Part shown: piece after piece, positions 26,369 to 34,343 of the stretch
Numbering within the stretch: position 1 is the stretch's first letter
How the letters are laid out: each line of letters starts with the position of its first letter
Assembly (NCBI GenBank): GCA_902605365.1
Contig: CACLCM010000016.1
Location: 1-34,343 of the forward strand
DNA length: 34,343 bases
Reading direction: 5' to 3'
Source of the DNA: an uncultured Candidatus Poseidoniales archaeon
GTDB taxonomy: Archaea > Thermoplasmatota > Poseidoniia > Poseidoniales > Poseidoniaceae
Notes under the pieces: model-generated
What the model saw: the letters and a program-made list of their open reading frames with translations, nothing else
Told to the model about the DNA's origin: nothing
The model's database searches: none
Made by a program: the position numbers and the translations under genes

Positions 26369-29300
26369 ATGCTACAGGAAAATAATCTCGCCGCTTGCCT
26401 AAAATCCGGAATGAAGGATAACCTCCCTCCTGCAACTCGCCAACGCATAGTTGCTAAAACTCCTGAATGGAGAATGTTGGATAAACCATGGAAATCTCTT
26501 CTTCTTATTGCATTAAATGAATTGCAGGTTCCTGGCGAAGATGAGGATGGCCAACCATCAAACATGATGCGAGGTCGCCGATCACCACGTGGTCGTCGTG
26601 GGGGCAGAGGTGCTAGCAGTGGGCCTATGGAGTGGCTTCCTGAATCCAGTGAAGTATTGTTGGATGATGGGTCATCATCTCCTGCTTTCCGCCTTGCAGT
26701 ATTGTTGATTCGCAAAACTATTTTCGCGGATGATTGGGAAGAGTCTTCGGACGCAGTAGTCGATGATTTACGTGAACAAGTTTCGTCAAAAGGGGTTCAC
26801 CCAGTCTGGGCAAAGATGGCAGAGTCTACGCCTATCCTCGCACAATTTGCAGCATTCCCACAATCCGATGTTGCTGAACAAGAAGACGATTCATTCGATT
26901 TGGGTGCTGGCTGGATTGACCCTTCAAAGTCGAAATCTCTTTCTCAGTCTCTGACTAAACTTGACTCTAGTGTGACTAATGCAACCGTCAAAATGGCATT
27001 GCAGAAAGCCAGAGCACAACTCAATGGCAAGAGAGGACTCCGTGACATAAAAGGTCTTGAGGCACTCGAAGGAGAAGCCAGTATCATCAGTGTATTATTG
27101 AATATTCATCTAGAGAATGATGCAACTGATTCATTGAAACAACTTGCAAAGAGCGATTCAGATTTAGCCGATGCACTAACCGATTTGGTACAACTCCGTG
27201 CAGGCAATCCTAGCGATTGGCAGAACTCTCGTTCATTATCAGGAGATGATGAACTCTCCTTGGCAAGAAAGAAGGCTGCTTGGGATTTAATGCCTGAAGA
27301 AGCTTCAAAACTAACCAGTGAAGAACTGGCTGAAGGGTTAGATAATGCATCAACTCCTCAGCAGAAAGAGACTCTTACTTGGTGGAGGTTAGCAGCCTTG
27401 GTCAAGGAAGACTCCTCAGATCTAGCTCTTGAATTACTAACCTCTCTATCTGTAGAGTCGGATGCAGACATGAGCGTTTTGATGCCACTTGTCAAGAAGT
27501 TAGGGGATGATGCCTTCACTTGGCTCGCTTCACAGATTGAAAATCTTGCACCGGAATCGCTTTCCAACATCACTATCGATGAGGAAGTAGGGATTACACT
27601 TCGTGTAGCAGCGGCTCGCAGACTCCATGATATGGGTGCGTCAGTTGGTATCGATTCATCGATTGACCTTTTCACTCGTAGCCTCGATTTGACGCGCCTA
27701 GCCCAAGTTCTGTTAGTTGATGAACAACGCTGCATAGACAACCCTTACTCGACACTACTGGTTGCACATTTGCTTCCTGCAAGAACCAAGGGTTGGAATT
27801 TTGAAACCATTCGCAAAGCAAGGCGCGATGCTCTTTCTACCGTTGACCAAGCAGAGGTTCCTAGTGCCTTCTCTTCCGCTAGTAGAGGATTGATTCTGAT
27901 GCTTGATGGAGCGGCGCAATCCGATGATAATTGGATAGTTGATACACTTGATAAAAATGGAATTAAGGCATTCAACCATTGTCGTCAAGCGCTGAAAGAC
28001 GGAGGAGATGGCTTAGCCGATTCCAAAGTAATCGACACACTAGCCAAGAGTGTTGCAAGTGCAAAATTGAGCGATGTAGAATCTAGATTATTCGATGCGG
28101 TTATTGATACTCTAAGGCTAAATCGAGCATCCTGGCTATTGCAGACTGGCAAAGACTCTGGCGTAATTGAGTTACTCGATGGGTTACTTTCTGGTGAAGT
28201 TACTGCAATGCCTATGATGCATGCAGTGCGACACCTAGTTCTAGAGTACGATATAGGATTAGCAAATCTCGTATCATGGTATCAAGAGAACGACCCTCAA
28301 TCTCCTTGGCACACTCTCGCACGTGCAGCTGTTCATGTCGGAAACGGCGAGGAACTGAACGCAGCTAGAGATTATCGCAAGGCAGGAGACCATGCCGACT
28401 TTGATTATGAGCACAGAATCTTACTTCACCGTAAAGCCCTCATTCATCTAGCGCATGCCGAACAGTGGTCTGAAGCGGTAGCACTTTTGGAACAAGAACC
28501 TGCTCTAAAATCTGCACTGACCAAGAGATTCCAACTCTATCTTAACGTATCCCATATCGCTGCAAGTAAGCGTAATTCCGATGAGGCCACAAGATTGCTG
28601 AAGACTTTCGTTAAGAGAACAGAAATGGTAACTCAAGAAGACCAGCAAGGAAAAACTCAACTCGTCGAGAGAGTCAAGCATTCTGAAGAAGAATTAGACG
28701 TGCTACGAAATTATCCTTCATCTCACCCTAGACCACTTCCTCGTGAACCGTTCTCCGGTAGAGTCAAGGCGGCATTGAACACACTTCAGCGTGAAAGAAG
28801 GCGCAATCGACACACTTTCGAGAATCGTTATTCACAGGCTATGATGCATGACCCGTCAGGCGAAGAAATCTACGAAATCGCTCTCGAAGCCTCAGCAGAA
28901 AAGCCGCTAGAAGGATTGATGCTATTGGAGAGAGCGCAAAACTCTGGACGGTTTTCAATTCTAGATATCAAGAGGCTTGGTGATGCAGAGCGTAGCCTGT
29001 TCGCAACCCACAGGCACAATCTACCAATCAAGCATCGTTCATACTTACGAAATTTGGCGTTGAGCCCTCTAGTAATCTTAGATACAAATATTCTGATCGA
29101 TGAATTACAACACAGAATCTCCAGCAAATTAGGAATTAATGCAGAAGCATCTCTTGACATTGGAGGAAGAGGACGATTCCATCGAATCCTCAAACACCGT
29201 GCACAGCAAGGAGTAATTCAGTTGTGGTTACCGAAGGTCGTCAGACATGAATTAACGGTTATTGCGGGGGACATAGAGCGAATTAGAAGTCTATTTGTAG

Positions 29301-29749
29301 ACACCCTTGTCGATTCAGAAACCCTTGACAGTATACTAACTCCTGAAATTCTTAGCGAGATAGTCACTTCGATCGTCAGTGACTTCTCTACTTGGAAACC
29401 AATGGATTTACATCTTGAAGATGAAGCAGATGATGAAGAGATTAGAAGTGCATTTGAGCAATTCTTCGTAGACCACACCGAGGTATATGACGAAATTACT
29501 ACTATGAAGAGAATGAGTGGGGAGCCAATGCGTACTGCTATCGGTAAACTCGATATCTATCCTGAAACAGCAGATCAGAATCTGATGTGCTTGGCAACTG
29601 CAATGGCTAATCGGTCACTTGGGGAGATTGGCAGTATTCTAATCGCCACAAGAGATTCAGATTTCACACTTGTAGCACGAGGAATCGAAGAGAGATTCGG
29701 ATTCGGAGTAGTTGCAAATAGCCGAGACCTCAACTCTTGGCTACGCTAA
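26369..29749 (+). CDS. large helical-repeat protein with C-terminal PIN nuclease domain
   Basis: About 1126 residues. The C-terminal ~220 residues (from about 904) fit a PIN ribonuclease domain: VILDTNILIDEL with the first catalytic Asp, an acidic central helix, DQNLMCLATAMA, and LIATRDSDF with the terminal Asp pair. The first ~900 residues are mostly alpha-helical and acidic, without a named family, apart from a short RG-rich basic stretch near residues 66-84 (SPRGRRGGRG) that could bind RNA. The region around 660-780 looks TPR-like (LHRKALIHLAHAEQWSEAVA). No antitoxin-like partner is adjacent, and the size is far above VapC toxins (~130). An RNA-processing or quality-control nuclease is inference. 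ATG 26369 is eight bases after GGAGG; GTG 26366 is the alternative. It is probably monocistronic. Confidence 0.83.
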   Translation: MLQENNLAACLKSGMKDNLPPATRQRIVAKTPEWRMLDKPWKSLLLIALNELQVPGEDEDGQPSNMMRGRRSPRGRRGGRGASSGPMEWLPESSEVLLDDGSSSPAFRLAVLLIRKTIFADDWEESSDAVVDDLREQVSSKGVHPVWAKMAESTPILAQFAAFPQSDVAEQEDDSFDLGAGWIDPSKSKSLSQSLTKLDSSVTNATVKMALQKARAQLNGKRGLRDIKGLEALEGEASIISVLLNIHLENDATDSLKQLAKSDSDLADALTDLVQLRAGNPSDWQNSRSLSGDDELSLARKKAAWDLMPEEASKLTSEELAEGLDNASTPQQKETLTWWRLAALVKEDSSDLALELLTSLSVESDADMSVLMPLVKKLGDDAFTWLASQIENLAPESLSNITIDEEVGITLRVAAARRLHDMGASVGIDSSIDLFTRSLDLTRLAQVLLVDEQRCIDNPYSTLLVAHLLPARTKGWNFETIRKARRDALSTVDQAEVPSAFSSASRGLILMLDGAAQSDDNWIVDTLDKNGIKAFNHCRQALKDGGDGLADSKVIDTLAKSVASAKLSDVESRLFDAVIDTLRLNRASWLLQTGKDSGVIELLDGLLSGEVTAMPMMHAVRHLVLEYDIGLANLVSWYQENDPQSPWHTLARAAVHVGNGEELNAARDYRKAGDHADFDYEHRILLHRKALIHLAHAEQWSEAVALLEQEPALKSALTKRFQLYLNVSHIAASKRNSDEATRLLKTFVKRTEMVTQEDQQGKTQLVERVKHSEEELDVLRNYPSSHPRPLPREPFSGRVKAALNTLQRERRRNRHTFENRYSQAMMHDPSGEEIYEIALEASAEKPLEGLMLLERAQNSGRFSILDIKRLGDAERSLFATHRHNLPIKHRSYLRNLALSPLVILDTNILIDELQHRISSKLGINAEASLDIGGRGRFHRILKHRAQQGVIQLWLPKVVRHELTVIAGDIERIRSLFVDTLVDSETLDSILTPEILSEIVTSIVSDFSTWKPMDLHLEDEADDEEIRSAFEQFFVDHTEVYDEITTMKRMSGEPMRTAIGKLDIYPETADQNLMCLATAMANRSLGEIGSILIATRDSDFTLVARGIEERFGFGVVANSRDLNSWLR

Positions 29750-29770
29750 TCTGTCGGATTTACTAGATTC

Positions 29771-31006
29771 TCACATGTGAGAAATCATTGCTTTACCAAA
29801 TGCAGAGCAAGATAGTAATTCAGCATCGTCCATCAATCTTTCAAAGTCGTAAGTCACAGTCTTTGCAGAGATTGCTCCTTCCATGCCTGATACAATCAAG
29901 TCAGCGGCTTCGCCCCAACCCATGTGTCGTAGCATCATTTCAGCGGAGAGGATTAGTGAACCAGGGTTTACCTTATTCTGTCCAGCATATTTTGGAGCGG
30001 TTCCGTGAGTTGCTTCAAAGATAGAGATTCCAGTATCGTAGTTGATATTTGCACCAGGGGCAATTCCAATTCCACCTACTTGTGCAGCTAATGCATCAGA
30101 GATGTAGTCGCCATTCAAGTTCATAGTTGTCAATACTCCATATTCTGCAGGGCGGGTGAGAATCTGTTGTAGCATAGCATCAGCGATTACATCCTTCACA
30201 GTTATTGTATTGCCAGTCTTTGGATTGGTGAAGGTACACCATGGGCCACCATCGAGTTCTGTTGCTCCAAATTCATCCTTTGCCAACTGGTATCCCCAAT
30301 CTCTGAATCCACCTTCTGTGAATTTCATGATGTTTCCTTTGTGAACTATTGTTACACTATCCCTGTCATTATCGATTGCATATTGCATTGCTGCTCTAAC
30401 AATACGAGCAGTTCCTTCTTGACTGATAGGTTTGATACCAAGTCCCGAGGTGTTAGGGAATCTAATTTTGTCAACGCCCATTTCATTGATTAAGAAATCC
30501 ATTACTTTCGCAACTTCTTCAGAGCCAGCTTCCCATTCTATCCCAGCATATACGTCTTCACTGTTTTCTCTGAAGATAATCATGTCTACATTTTCAGGAG
30601 ACCTTACTGGAGACGGTGTTCCTTCATACCAGCGCACAGGTCTTACACATGCAAACAGGTCTAGTTTCTGTCTAAGCGCAACATTGAGTGAGCGTATTCC
30701 TCCACCAACAGGAGTTGTCAGGGGACCTTTTATCGAAACCAATCCAGAGCGCATTGCATCCAGTGTTTCTTCAGGTAGCCATTCTCCAGTATTGTTGAAT
30801 GCCTTTTCACCAGCAAGAGTTTCCACCCAAGTAATCGCTTTGTCACCCGAATAAGCCTTTGATACAGCCGCATCTACAACCTCCATCATTACTGGGGTTA
30901 TGTCTACTCCAATACCGTCTCCTTCAATATAATGTATGATTGGATCATTTGGTACGATTAACTTTCCATCTTCCATGGTGATTGGTGTGCCTGACATGGT
31001 GCTCAT
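29771..31006 (-). CDS. icd: NADP-dependent isocitrate dehydrogenase
   Basis: 411 residues, the usual bacterial length. Motifs include [15 protein letters not shown], the substrate-binding [13 protein letters not shown] (Ser106 equals the regulated Ser113 of E. coli), [34 protein letters not shown], and [17 protein letters not shown]. The Lys-Tyr after HGTAP marks NADP rather than NAD preference. It oxidises isocitrate to 2-oxoglutarate and CO2 in the TCA cycle, yielding NADPH. The sequence is very like E. coli Icd along its whole length, pointing to a bacterial origin. No isocitrate dehydrogenase kinase/phosphatase is nearby. ATG 31006 has no clear ribosome-binding site; ATG 30997 is an alternative. 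It is divergent from the OsmC-like gene. Confidence 0.96.
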   Translation of the reverse strand: MSTMSGTPITMEDGKLIVPNDPIIHYIEGDGIGVDITPVMMEVVDAAVSKAYSGDKAITWVETLAGEKAFNNTGEWLPEETLDAMRSGLVSIKGPLTTPVGGGIRSLNVALRQKLDLFACVRPVRWYEGTPSPVRSPENVDMIIFRENSEDVYAGIEWEAGSEEVAKVMDFLINEMGVDKIRFPNTSGLGIKPISQEGTARIVRAAMQYAIDNDRDSVTIVHKGNIMKFTEGGFRDWGYQLAKDEFGATELDGGPWCTFTNPKTGNTITVKDVIADAMLQQILTRPAEYGVLTTMNLNGDYISDALAAQVGGIGIAPGANINYDTGISIFEATHGTAPKYAGQNKVNPGSLILSAEMMLRHMGWGEAADLIVSGMEGAISAKTVTYDFERLMDDAELLSCSAFGKAMISHM

Positions 31007-31082
31007 GCCGGGCCAACTTGAGCCACTTCATCAACACAGCGGTCGACGGTGGTTTCATTTCTAAGCACCATGTGGGCGGGAT

Positions 31083-31469
31083 ATGCAAGGACGTGTTGAA
31101 TGGACTGGGGCTAAAAACATGGTCGGAATTAATTCCAATGGCCAAAAAATTGAGATGGATTGGGATGATGGGCCGAGCCCTATGCAAATCACATTGCAAA
31201 TGGTAGGAGCATGCTCTTTAGTCGACGTCATTCTCGGTTTGAAAGACCGTAAATTTAGTGATGCATGGGTAGAAATGGATGCAACTCGTTCAGAGGATTC
31301 AACTCGACATTTCACTTCTATGCACTTAGTATACCACATCAGAGGAAATGTCCCTCTAAAACTCGTCCAAAGAGTAGTAGAAAAATCTCATGAGAAACAC
31401 TGTGGAGTATCCAATAGTATTCGTCAAGATTGCATCATTACTTCAGATGTAGTAATACATTCTGAATAA
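31083..31469 (+). CDS. OsmC/Ohr-family peroxiredoxin-like protein
   Basis: 128 residues. The OsmC fold is indicated by DDGPSPMQITLQMVGACSLVDV, with the first cysteine (Cys44), and KSHEKHCGVSNS, with the second (Cys107). The family reduces organic hydroperoxides with these two cysteines, usually using a lipoyl or other thiol donor. A third Cys lies at 117. Both conserved cysteines are present, so activity is plausible; whether it is of the OsmC, Ohr or YhfA type cannot be told by eye. It starts at ATG 31083 after a G-rich stretch, is divergent from icd, and ends five bases before the convergent gene. Confidence 0.85.
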   Translation: MQGRVEWTGAKNMVGINSNGQKIEMDWDDGPSPMQITLQMVGACSLVDVILGLKDRKFSDAWVEMDATRSEDSTRHFTSMHLVYHIRGNVPLKLVQRVVEKSHEKHCGVSNSIRQDCIITSDVVIHSE

Positions 31470-31474
31470 TATAA

Positions 31475-32569
31475 TCAGTCAATATTGTGAACAACCCACT
31501 GACCATCTAGTCTTGGTGCTTGGATGCTAACTTGGCATCCACTGGCGAGTAACAATTGTCTTGGTAATGTTTCAAGGCCGGTGATAAGTAAGCCTGCTAG
31601 AGCATCATGAATCATAACCCAATTCTCTGAAATTCCCTCCGGAGCAGGCACAATGCTAGGTTCGCCTTCGACTTTTACAGATGCCCAAGGCCTGACCAAA
31701 CCACCGTCTCCTAAATCAACAATCATCGATAGAGTCATGACATTTCCTTCACTCTTTAATTCAGTAGATGAGGGCATTAAGCGACAGTTCTCTGGCAGGC
31801 CGGAAAGTTCACCTTCTCCCCTATCTCTTCGCATTGCTACCAATCTTCTTACCCACGCTAATAGAACGGTTTGAGAATATACCATCGGATTAGATGGCAT
31901 ATCTGATTCTATCTCAGTATCATTATCCCAGCCCCATTCGCAGCCTTCAGAATCGATAGGCAACAGGTTTGGCATCCATGAGAGGAATGCAGGGTTTGCA
32001 TCCGGATGGTCTATCGAAACAAAGGCAGGTCCGGATGTAAACTCAGTATCCTTTTGCACAGCAATACTGGGAACTGAAATCACTAGTCCGAGGATAATTG
32101 CAAGAGGGTCCAATGCTGGAGGCCATCCATTTAGTGGCTCAGCATCTTTCTCTAACCAAACACCAGCGGCTAATTCTTCTCCTAGCCCTAGCCCACTTGC
32201 GAACTGAAATGCTTCTTTCCAACCTTTCTTTGACAACCCCACATCAAGGGCTGCTCGACCCATCGAGCGTGCGGCAGGAGCTAGGCTATCACGGTCGTTT
32301 AAACCCTCGAGCCATTCGCGAAGAATTTGGTCGCCGTCTCCGAAAGATCTTCTTTCGGTTTTAGAAATTTCAACCATCCAAGATTGCTCTTGTTCGGCTC
32401 TTTCACTGTCAGTGATTCCCAGTTGCTCCTGCAAGTTTTCCAGCATTATGGCACCGTCTCTGGACAGAGCGCCATCTGACCAAGCCAAGGCTAAGCCATG
32501 CTCAAAAGGAGTAGGTGCCACTGAATTAGCCTCCGATAATTCCTCTGACCAATTGTAAATGTCTCTCAA
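31475..32569 (-). CDS. hypothetical protein with TerB-like N-terminus
   Basis: 364 residues from a TTG start, not recognised. The first ~60 residues (HGLALAWSDGALSRDGAIML and on) have the D-G-x-L-S-x-x-E-like pattern of helical TerB/EF-hand-type domains. The rest is mixed, with a hydrophobic stretch (DPLAIILGLVISVPSIAV) near 155-172 that may be a buried core or a weak membrane segment. There is no signal peptide. AGGA sits about nine bases before TTG 32569, and the gene overlaps the upstream one by 44 bases, which argues that the pair is expressed together. The function is unknown. Confidence 0.65.
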   Translation of the reverse strand: MRDIYNWSEELSEANSVAPTPFEHGLALAWSDGALSRDGAIMLENLQEQLGITDSERAEQEQSWMVEISKTERRSFGDGDQILREWLEGLNDRDSLAPAARSMGRAALDVGLSKKGWKEAFQFASGLGLGEELAAGVWLEKDAEPLNGWPPALDPLAIILGLVISVPSIAVQKDTEFTSGPAFVSIDHPDANPAFLSWMPNLLPIDSEGCEWGWDNDTEIESDMPSNPMVYSQTVLLAWVRRLVAMRRDRGEGELSGLPENCRLMPSSTELKSEGNVMTLSMIVDLGDGGLVRPWASVKVEGEPSIVPAPEGISENWVMIHDALAGLLITGLETLPRQLLLASGCQVSIQAPRLDGQWVVHNID

Positions 32570-32924
32570 AAGAAAGTCCTAACTCTCCTCTTTTGCGAGC
32601 CAATAATTCTACTTCGGAAGGGTCTAGAATATCGTCAATCCAAACTGTTTCTAGTAGAAGTTTGTAGGTTGCTTCGGCGCTATTACCAATTGGAGTCTGT
32701 TCGATTGCAGGTGCTTCATCGTCATCAAAAGAGATTACTACGTCCTCAAAATCTGGTTCGTCATCATCGGTAAATGCTGATAGCGGGTCATCATCTTCCT
32801 CAAATGCAGCTAGAGGGTTACTCTTGCTAGCAGAAGGCGTGCTTGTACCAATCTCAAGTTCAGCGAAGGGGTCTATGTCCTCTTCATCATCTTCTGGCAT
32901 ATCAGTCGTCTCAAACGGTAACAT
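32526..32924 (-). CDS. acidic protein with C-terminal TerB-like helical segment
   Basis: 132 residues. The first ~85 are acidic and low-complexity, with repeated Asp/Glu-rich blocks each containing a short PL-x-AF-type hydrophobic element (PFAEL, PLAAFE, PLSAFT). The final ~45 residues (LLLETVWIDDILDPSEVELL and on) are helical with a D-x-x-L-x-P-x-E pattern similar to the N-terminus of the downstream gene. ATG 32924 has GGTGA five bases upstream. It overlaps the next gene by 44 bases. The disordered, motif-rich N-terminus suggests a protein-interaction role (inference). Confidence 0.65.
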   Translation of the reverse strand: MLPFETTDMPEDDEEDIDPFAELEIGTSTPSASKSNPLAAFEEDDDPLSAFTDDDEPDFEDVVISFDDDEAPAIEQTPIGNSAEATYKLLLETVWIDDILDPSEVELLARKRGELGLSFERHLQLVRGIIGG

Positions 32925-32981
32925 ACTATTCACCAAAAGTACCTAAATCGCAATAGTAATTGAAATCATGTATTGATTCAT

Positions 32982-33020
32982 TCATCAAATAACGATGAAA
33001 CACTCGTTCACATTTGATGA
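32982..33020. repeat. inverted repeat (interrupted hairpin) in a divergent promoter region
   Basis: TCATCAAAT (32982-32990) pairs with ATTTGATGA (33012-33020), and inside it AACGA (32991-32995) pairs with TCGTT (33004-33008), leaving an 8-base loop and a 3-base bulge (CAC). That is 14 paired bases in the ~131-base gap between the acidic protein gene and the C-x-C-H surface protein gene. It could be a regulator operator or an RNA leader structure. Confidence 0.5.
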
Positions 33021-33045
33021 TTAACATTGAAGATGAGCGGCTTGT

Positions 33046-33051
33046 AGGAGG
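33046..33051 (+). promoter_or_regulatory. strong Shine-Dalgarno site fixing a GTG start
   Basis: AGGAGG lies four bases before GTG 33056. This selects that start over the upstream in-frame ATG 33017, and makes the signal peptide fall exactly at the N-terminus. Confidence 0.75.
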
Positions 33052-33055
33052 AATT

Positions 33056-33652
33056 GTGAGGCAAGTATTGGCATTACTGTTCATTCTTGTCTTAGCTGGG
33101 CAAAGTTATGCTTTCCCAACAGGGGCTGATGACCGTGGCGATAATGGCTGCTTGTGCCATGGAGGTTCTGATGATTCGACAACAGTTACTCTTTCAGGCC
33201 TACCTGAAATGTACAATACCTCACAAGAATACAACGTTACCCTAACAATAGAATCTCCAGTAGAGATGAATGAGGTTCAAGGCGGCTTCAGGATTTTAGT
33301 TTCTCAAGGCGAAATGGTTGGTGAAGGTTGGCAAATACTACCCGATGACTCAAATGGATATACTCACACTTCAGAGATTAACGATAGAAGAGTATGGAAT
33401 GCAGTTTGGATTGCGCCAGAAGAAACAGATAAATTAGCAACATTTGTAATTCATGGTAATGCGGTAAATGGGAATGAAGAGGCTTCAGGGGATGAATGGA
33501 ATTCTCAATCAATAGCAGTTCCAGGTCCAGATTATACCGGTGATGTTTCTGCTCCCGAATTATCTTCATCTCCTAACAACTTCAAGTTAGCAATTGGAGG
33601 AATAGCGGTTGCACTGGTGCTTGGATTAGCTATACTTGCAGTCAAAGACTGA
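33056..33652 (+). CDS. exported, C-terminally anchored protein with C-x-C-H motif (choice-of-anchor V-like)
   Basis: 198 residues. A signal peptide occupies residues 1-19 (QVLALLFILVLAGQSYA). Just after it comes FPTGADDRGDNGCLCHGGSD with Cys32, Cys34 and His35, then a beta-rich domain (TVTLSGLPEMY, then YNVTLTIESP) of the type found in choice-of-anchor V / reelin-like exported proteins. A C-terminal helix (about 174-196) anchors it. The motif resembles a haem c site but has one residue, not two, between the cysteines, so classical haem attachment is doubtful; metal binding is possible. GTG 33056 is fixed by AGGAGG. Its stop abuts the convergent ftsZ stop (TGATCA). Confidence 0.78.
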   Translation: MRQVLALLFILVLAGQSYAFPTGADDRGDNGCLCHGGSDDSTTVTLSGLPEMYNTSQEYNVTLTIESPVEMNEVQGGFRILVSQGEMVGEGWQILPDDSNGYTHTSEINDRRVWNAVWIAPEETDKLATFVIHGNAVNGNEEASGDEWNSQSIAVPGPDYTGDVSAPELSSSPNNFKLAIGGIAVALVLGLAILAVKD

Positions 33653-34343
33653 TCAGTTTACGAACTCGATATTACGTGACTTGAGAGCACGTAATTGTCT
33701 GTTCTCACTAGCACCATGAATTTGTTCTGACCTAACCCCGGTCAGAACTAACATTACGCGAATATCTTCGCCGAGACTTTCATCGACAGCAGCACCCCAG
33801 ATAATTCTGGCATTTTCAGAAACCTTTCCTTGGATTAATTGTGCACACTTTTCAGCTTCACCTAATGTCAGGTTAGGTCCACCTACAACATTGATTAGGG
33901 CGCCTCTAGCATCGGACACATCTAAATCGAGAAGTGGTGAATGTAGAGCCTCAAGAGTAGCAGCTTCAGCTCTTCCTGGTCCACTAGCAGAGCCCAATCC
34001 AATCATAGCAACTCCTGAACCAGAATTGATAACAGCCTTGAGGTCCTCAAAGTCCAGGTTAACCATTCCATCAGTTGTTAGGAGTTCAGTTACACCAGTG
34101 ATTGCACGAACTAATAATTCATCACCTACTCTAAAGGCACTTGCAAGAGGTAGGTCTCTAACACCTTCAATCTCTAGTAGGCGTTCATTTGGAATCACCA
34201 GAATTGTATCACAGTATTCTCGCAACCTTTCAAGTCCCCATTCTGCATTCTGCTTTCGAAGGGTTCCTTCAGAGTTGAATGGATATGTGACTACAGCGAC
34301 CGTTAGTGCTCCTTGCTCTTTTGCAAGTCTAGCGATGTGGCCA
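33653..34343 (-). CDS. ftsZ: cell division GTPase FtsZ, N-terminal part outside the window
   Basis: 230 codons are visible; the frame is open to the window edge, so the GTP-binding N-terminus (GGGTGTG motif) is not seen. The visible part starts at the ARLAKEQGALTVAVVTYPF strand, continues with TILVIPNERLL and the T7 synergy loop VNLDFEDLK (N-x-D-x-x-D, needed to hydrolyse GTP of the neighbouring subunit), then SGSGVAMIGLGSASGPGRA and a C-terminal tubulin-like domain ending soon after RVMLVLTGV. These features favour FtsZ over CetZ. The protein polymerises into the division ring. The C-terminal tail is very short (~20 residues), with no obvious disordered linker or conserved tail peptide. Confidence 0.93.
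   Translation of the reverse strand, partial: GHIARLAKEQGALTVAVVTYPFNSEGTLRKQNAEWGLERLREYCDTILVIPNERLLEIEGVRDLPLASAFRVGDELLVRAITGVTELLTTDGMVNLDFEDLKAVINSGSGVAMIGLGSASGPGRAEAATLEALHSPLLDLDVSDARGALINVVGGPNLTLGEAEKCAQLIQGKVSENARIIWGAAVDESLGEDIRVMLVLTGVRSEQIHGASENRQLRALKSRNIEFVN

Noticed and set aside
27358-27741. Minus-strand open frame of 127 codons inside the PIN-domain gene
   Set aside because: Serine/arginine-rich antisense shadow; no ribosome-binding site or family.
26369-29749. VapBC-like toxin-antitoxin reading of the PIN-domain gene
   Set aside because: No small antitoxin gene is adjacent and the protein is many times longer than VapC.
33017-33055. Upstream ATG 33017 as the start of the C-x-C-H protein
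   Set aside because: It would place 13 charged residues before the signal peptide; GTG 33056 has a near-perfect ribosome-binding site four bases upstream.
1-34343. CRISPR arrays, tRNA genes, insertion sequences, prophage or integrase
   Set aside because: No regularly spaced repeats, cloverleaf sequences, transposase-like frames or terminal inverted repeats were found in the short gaps between genes.

Overview
The window looks like a piece of a gene-dense, moderately AT-rich archaeal chromosome, most likely a marine planktonic euryarchaeote of the Marine Group II / Poseidoniales type. This is inference. It rests on an archaeal/eukaryal Ygr210-like OBG GTPase, an FtsZ gene, very large secreted beta-propeller/FnIII proteins ending in a membrane anchor and a Q/P-rich tail, mixed ATG/GTG/TTG starts with Shine-Dalgarno sites, and one well-placed TATA box for a leaderless transcript. 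Several metabolic enzymes are of bacterial type (NADP isocitrate dehydrogenase, malic enzyme with a phosphotransacetylase-like tail, RlmH). I saw no rRNA, tRNA, CRISPR array, insertion sequence or integrase. The longest stretch without a gene is about 200 bases (14835-15035), so nothing over 300 bases is unassigned.

Layout. At 1-1859 (+) are the 3' part of an EF-hand/SAP protein and an OBG-family GTPase. At 14834 down to 1860 (-) is a tightly packed run: a ~2755-residue surface protein, a class IV aminotransferase (probable PabC), a fused PabB-PabA aminodeoxychorismate synthase, a small zinc-ribbon membrane protein, and a membrane-anchored Asp-box beta-propeller. At 15036-17345 (+) is malic enzyme. 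At 19207 down to 17326 (-) are three overlapping genes: a small unknown, a GST-fold/glutaredoxin-like protein, and a membrane protein with an FGE-sulfatase-type domain. At 19265-21980 (+) come RlmH, a membrane/TPR-like protein, a two-helix membrane protein, a DUF2203-like protein and a PduO-type cobalamin adenosyltransferase. Then follow a Nudix hydrolase (-), a DHH phosphoesterase (+), an MMPL/RND exporter (+), a small four-helix membrane protein (-), a 1126-residue helical protein with a C-terminal PIN nuclease domain (+), NADP isocitrate dehydrogenase (-), an OsmC-like protein (+), two tandem unknown acidic/TerB-like genes (-), a small lipoprotein-sized surface protein with a C-x-C-H motif (+), and the 3' two thirds of ftsZ (-), which runs off the window.

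How the genes may work together. The clearest pathway is chorismate to p-aminobenzoate (PabB-PabA plus PabC), for folate or a modified pterin cofactor. Icd and MaeB are both NADPH-producing enzymes. PduO supplies adenosylcobalamin. The two propeller proteins and the C-x-C-H protein form a set of predicted cell-surface proteins. A striking architectural feature is the convergent gene ends: three of seven convergent pairs abut with zero spacing and two overlap, leaving no room for separate terminators.
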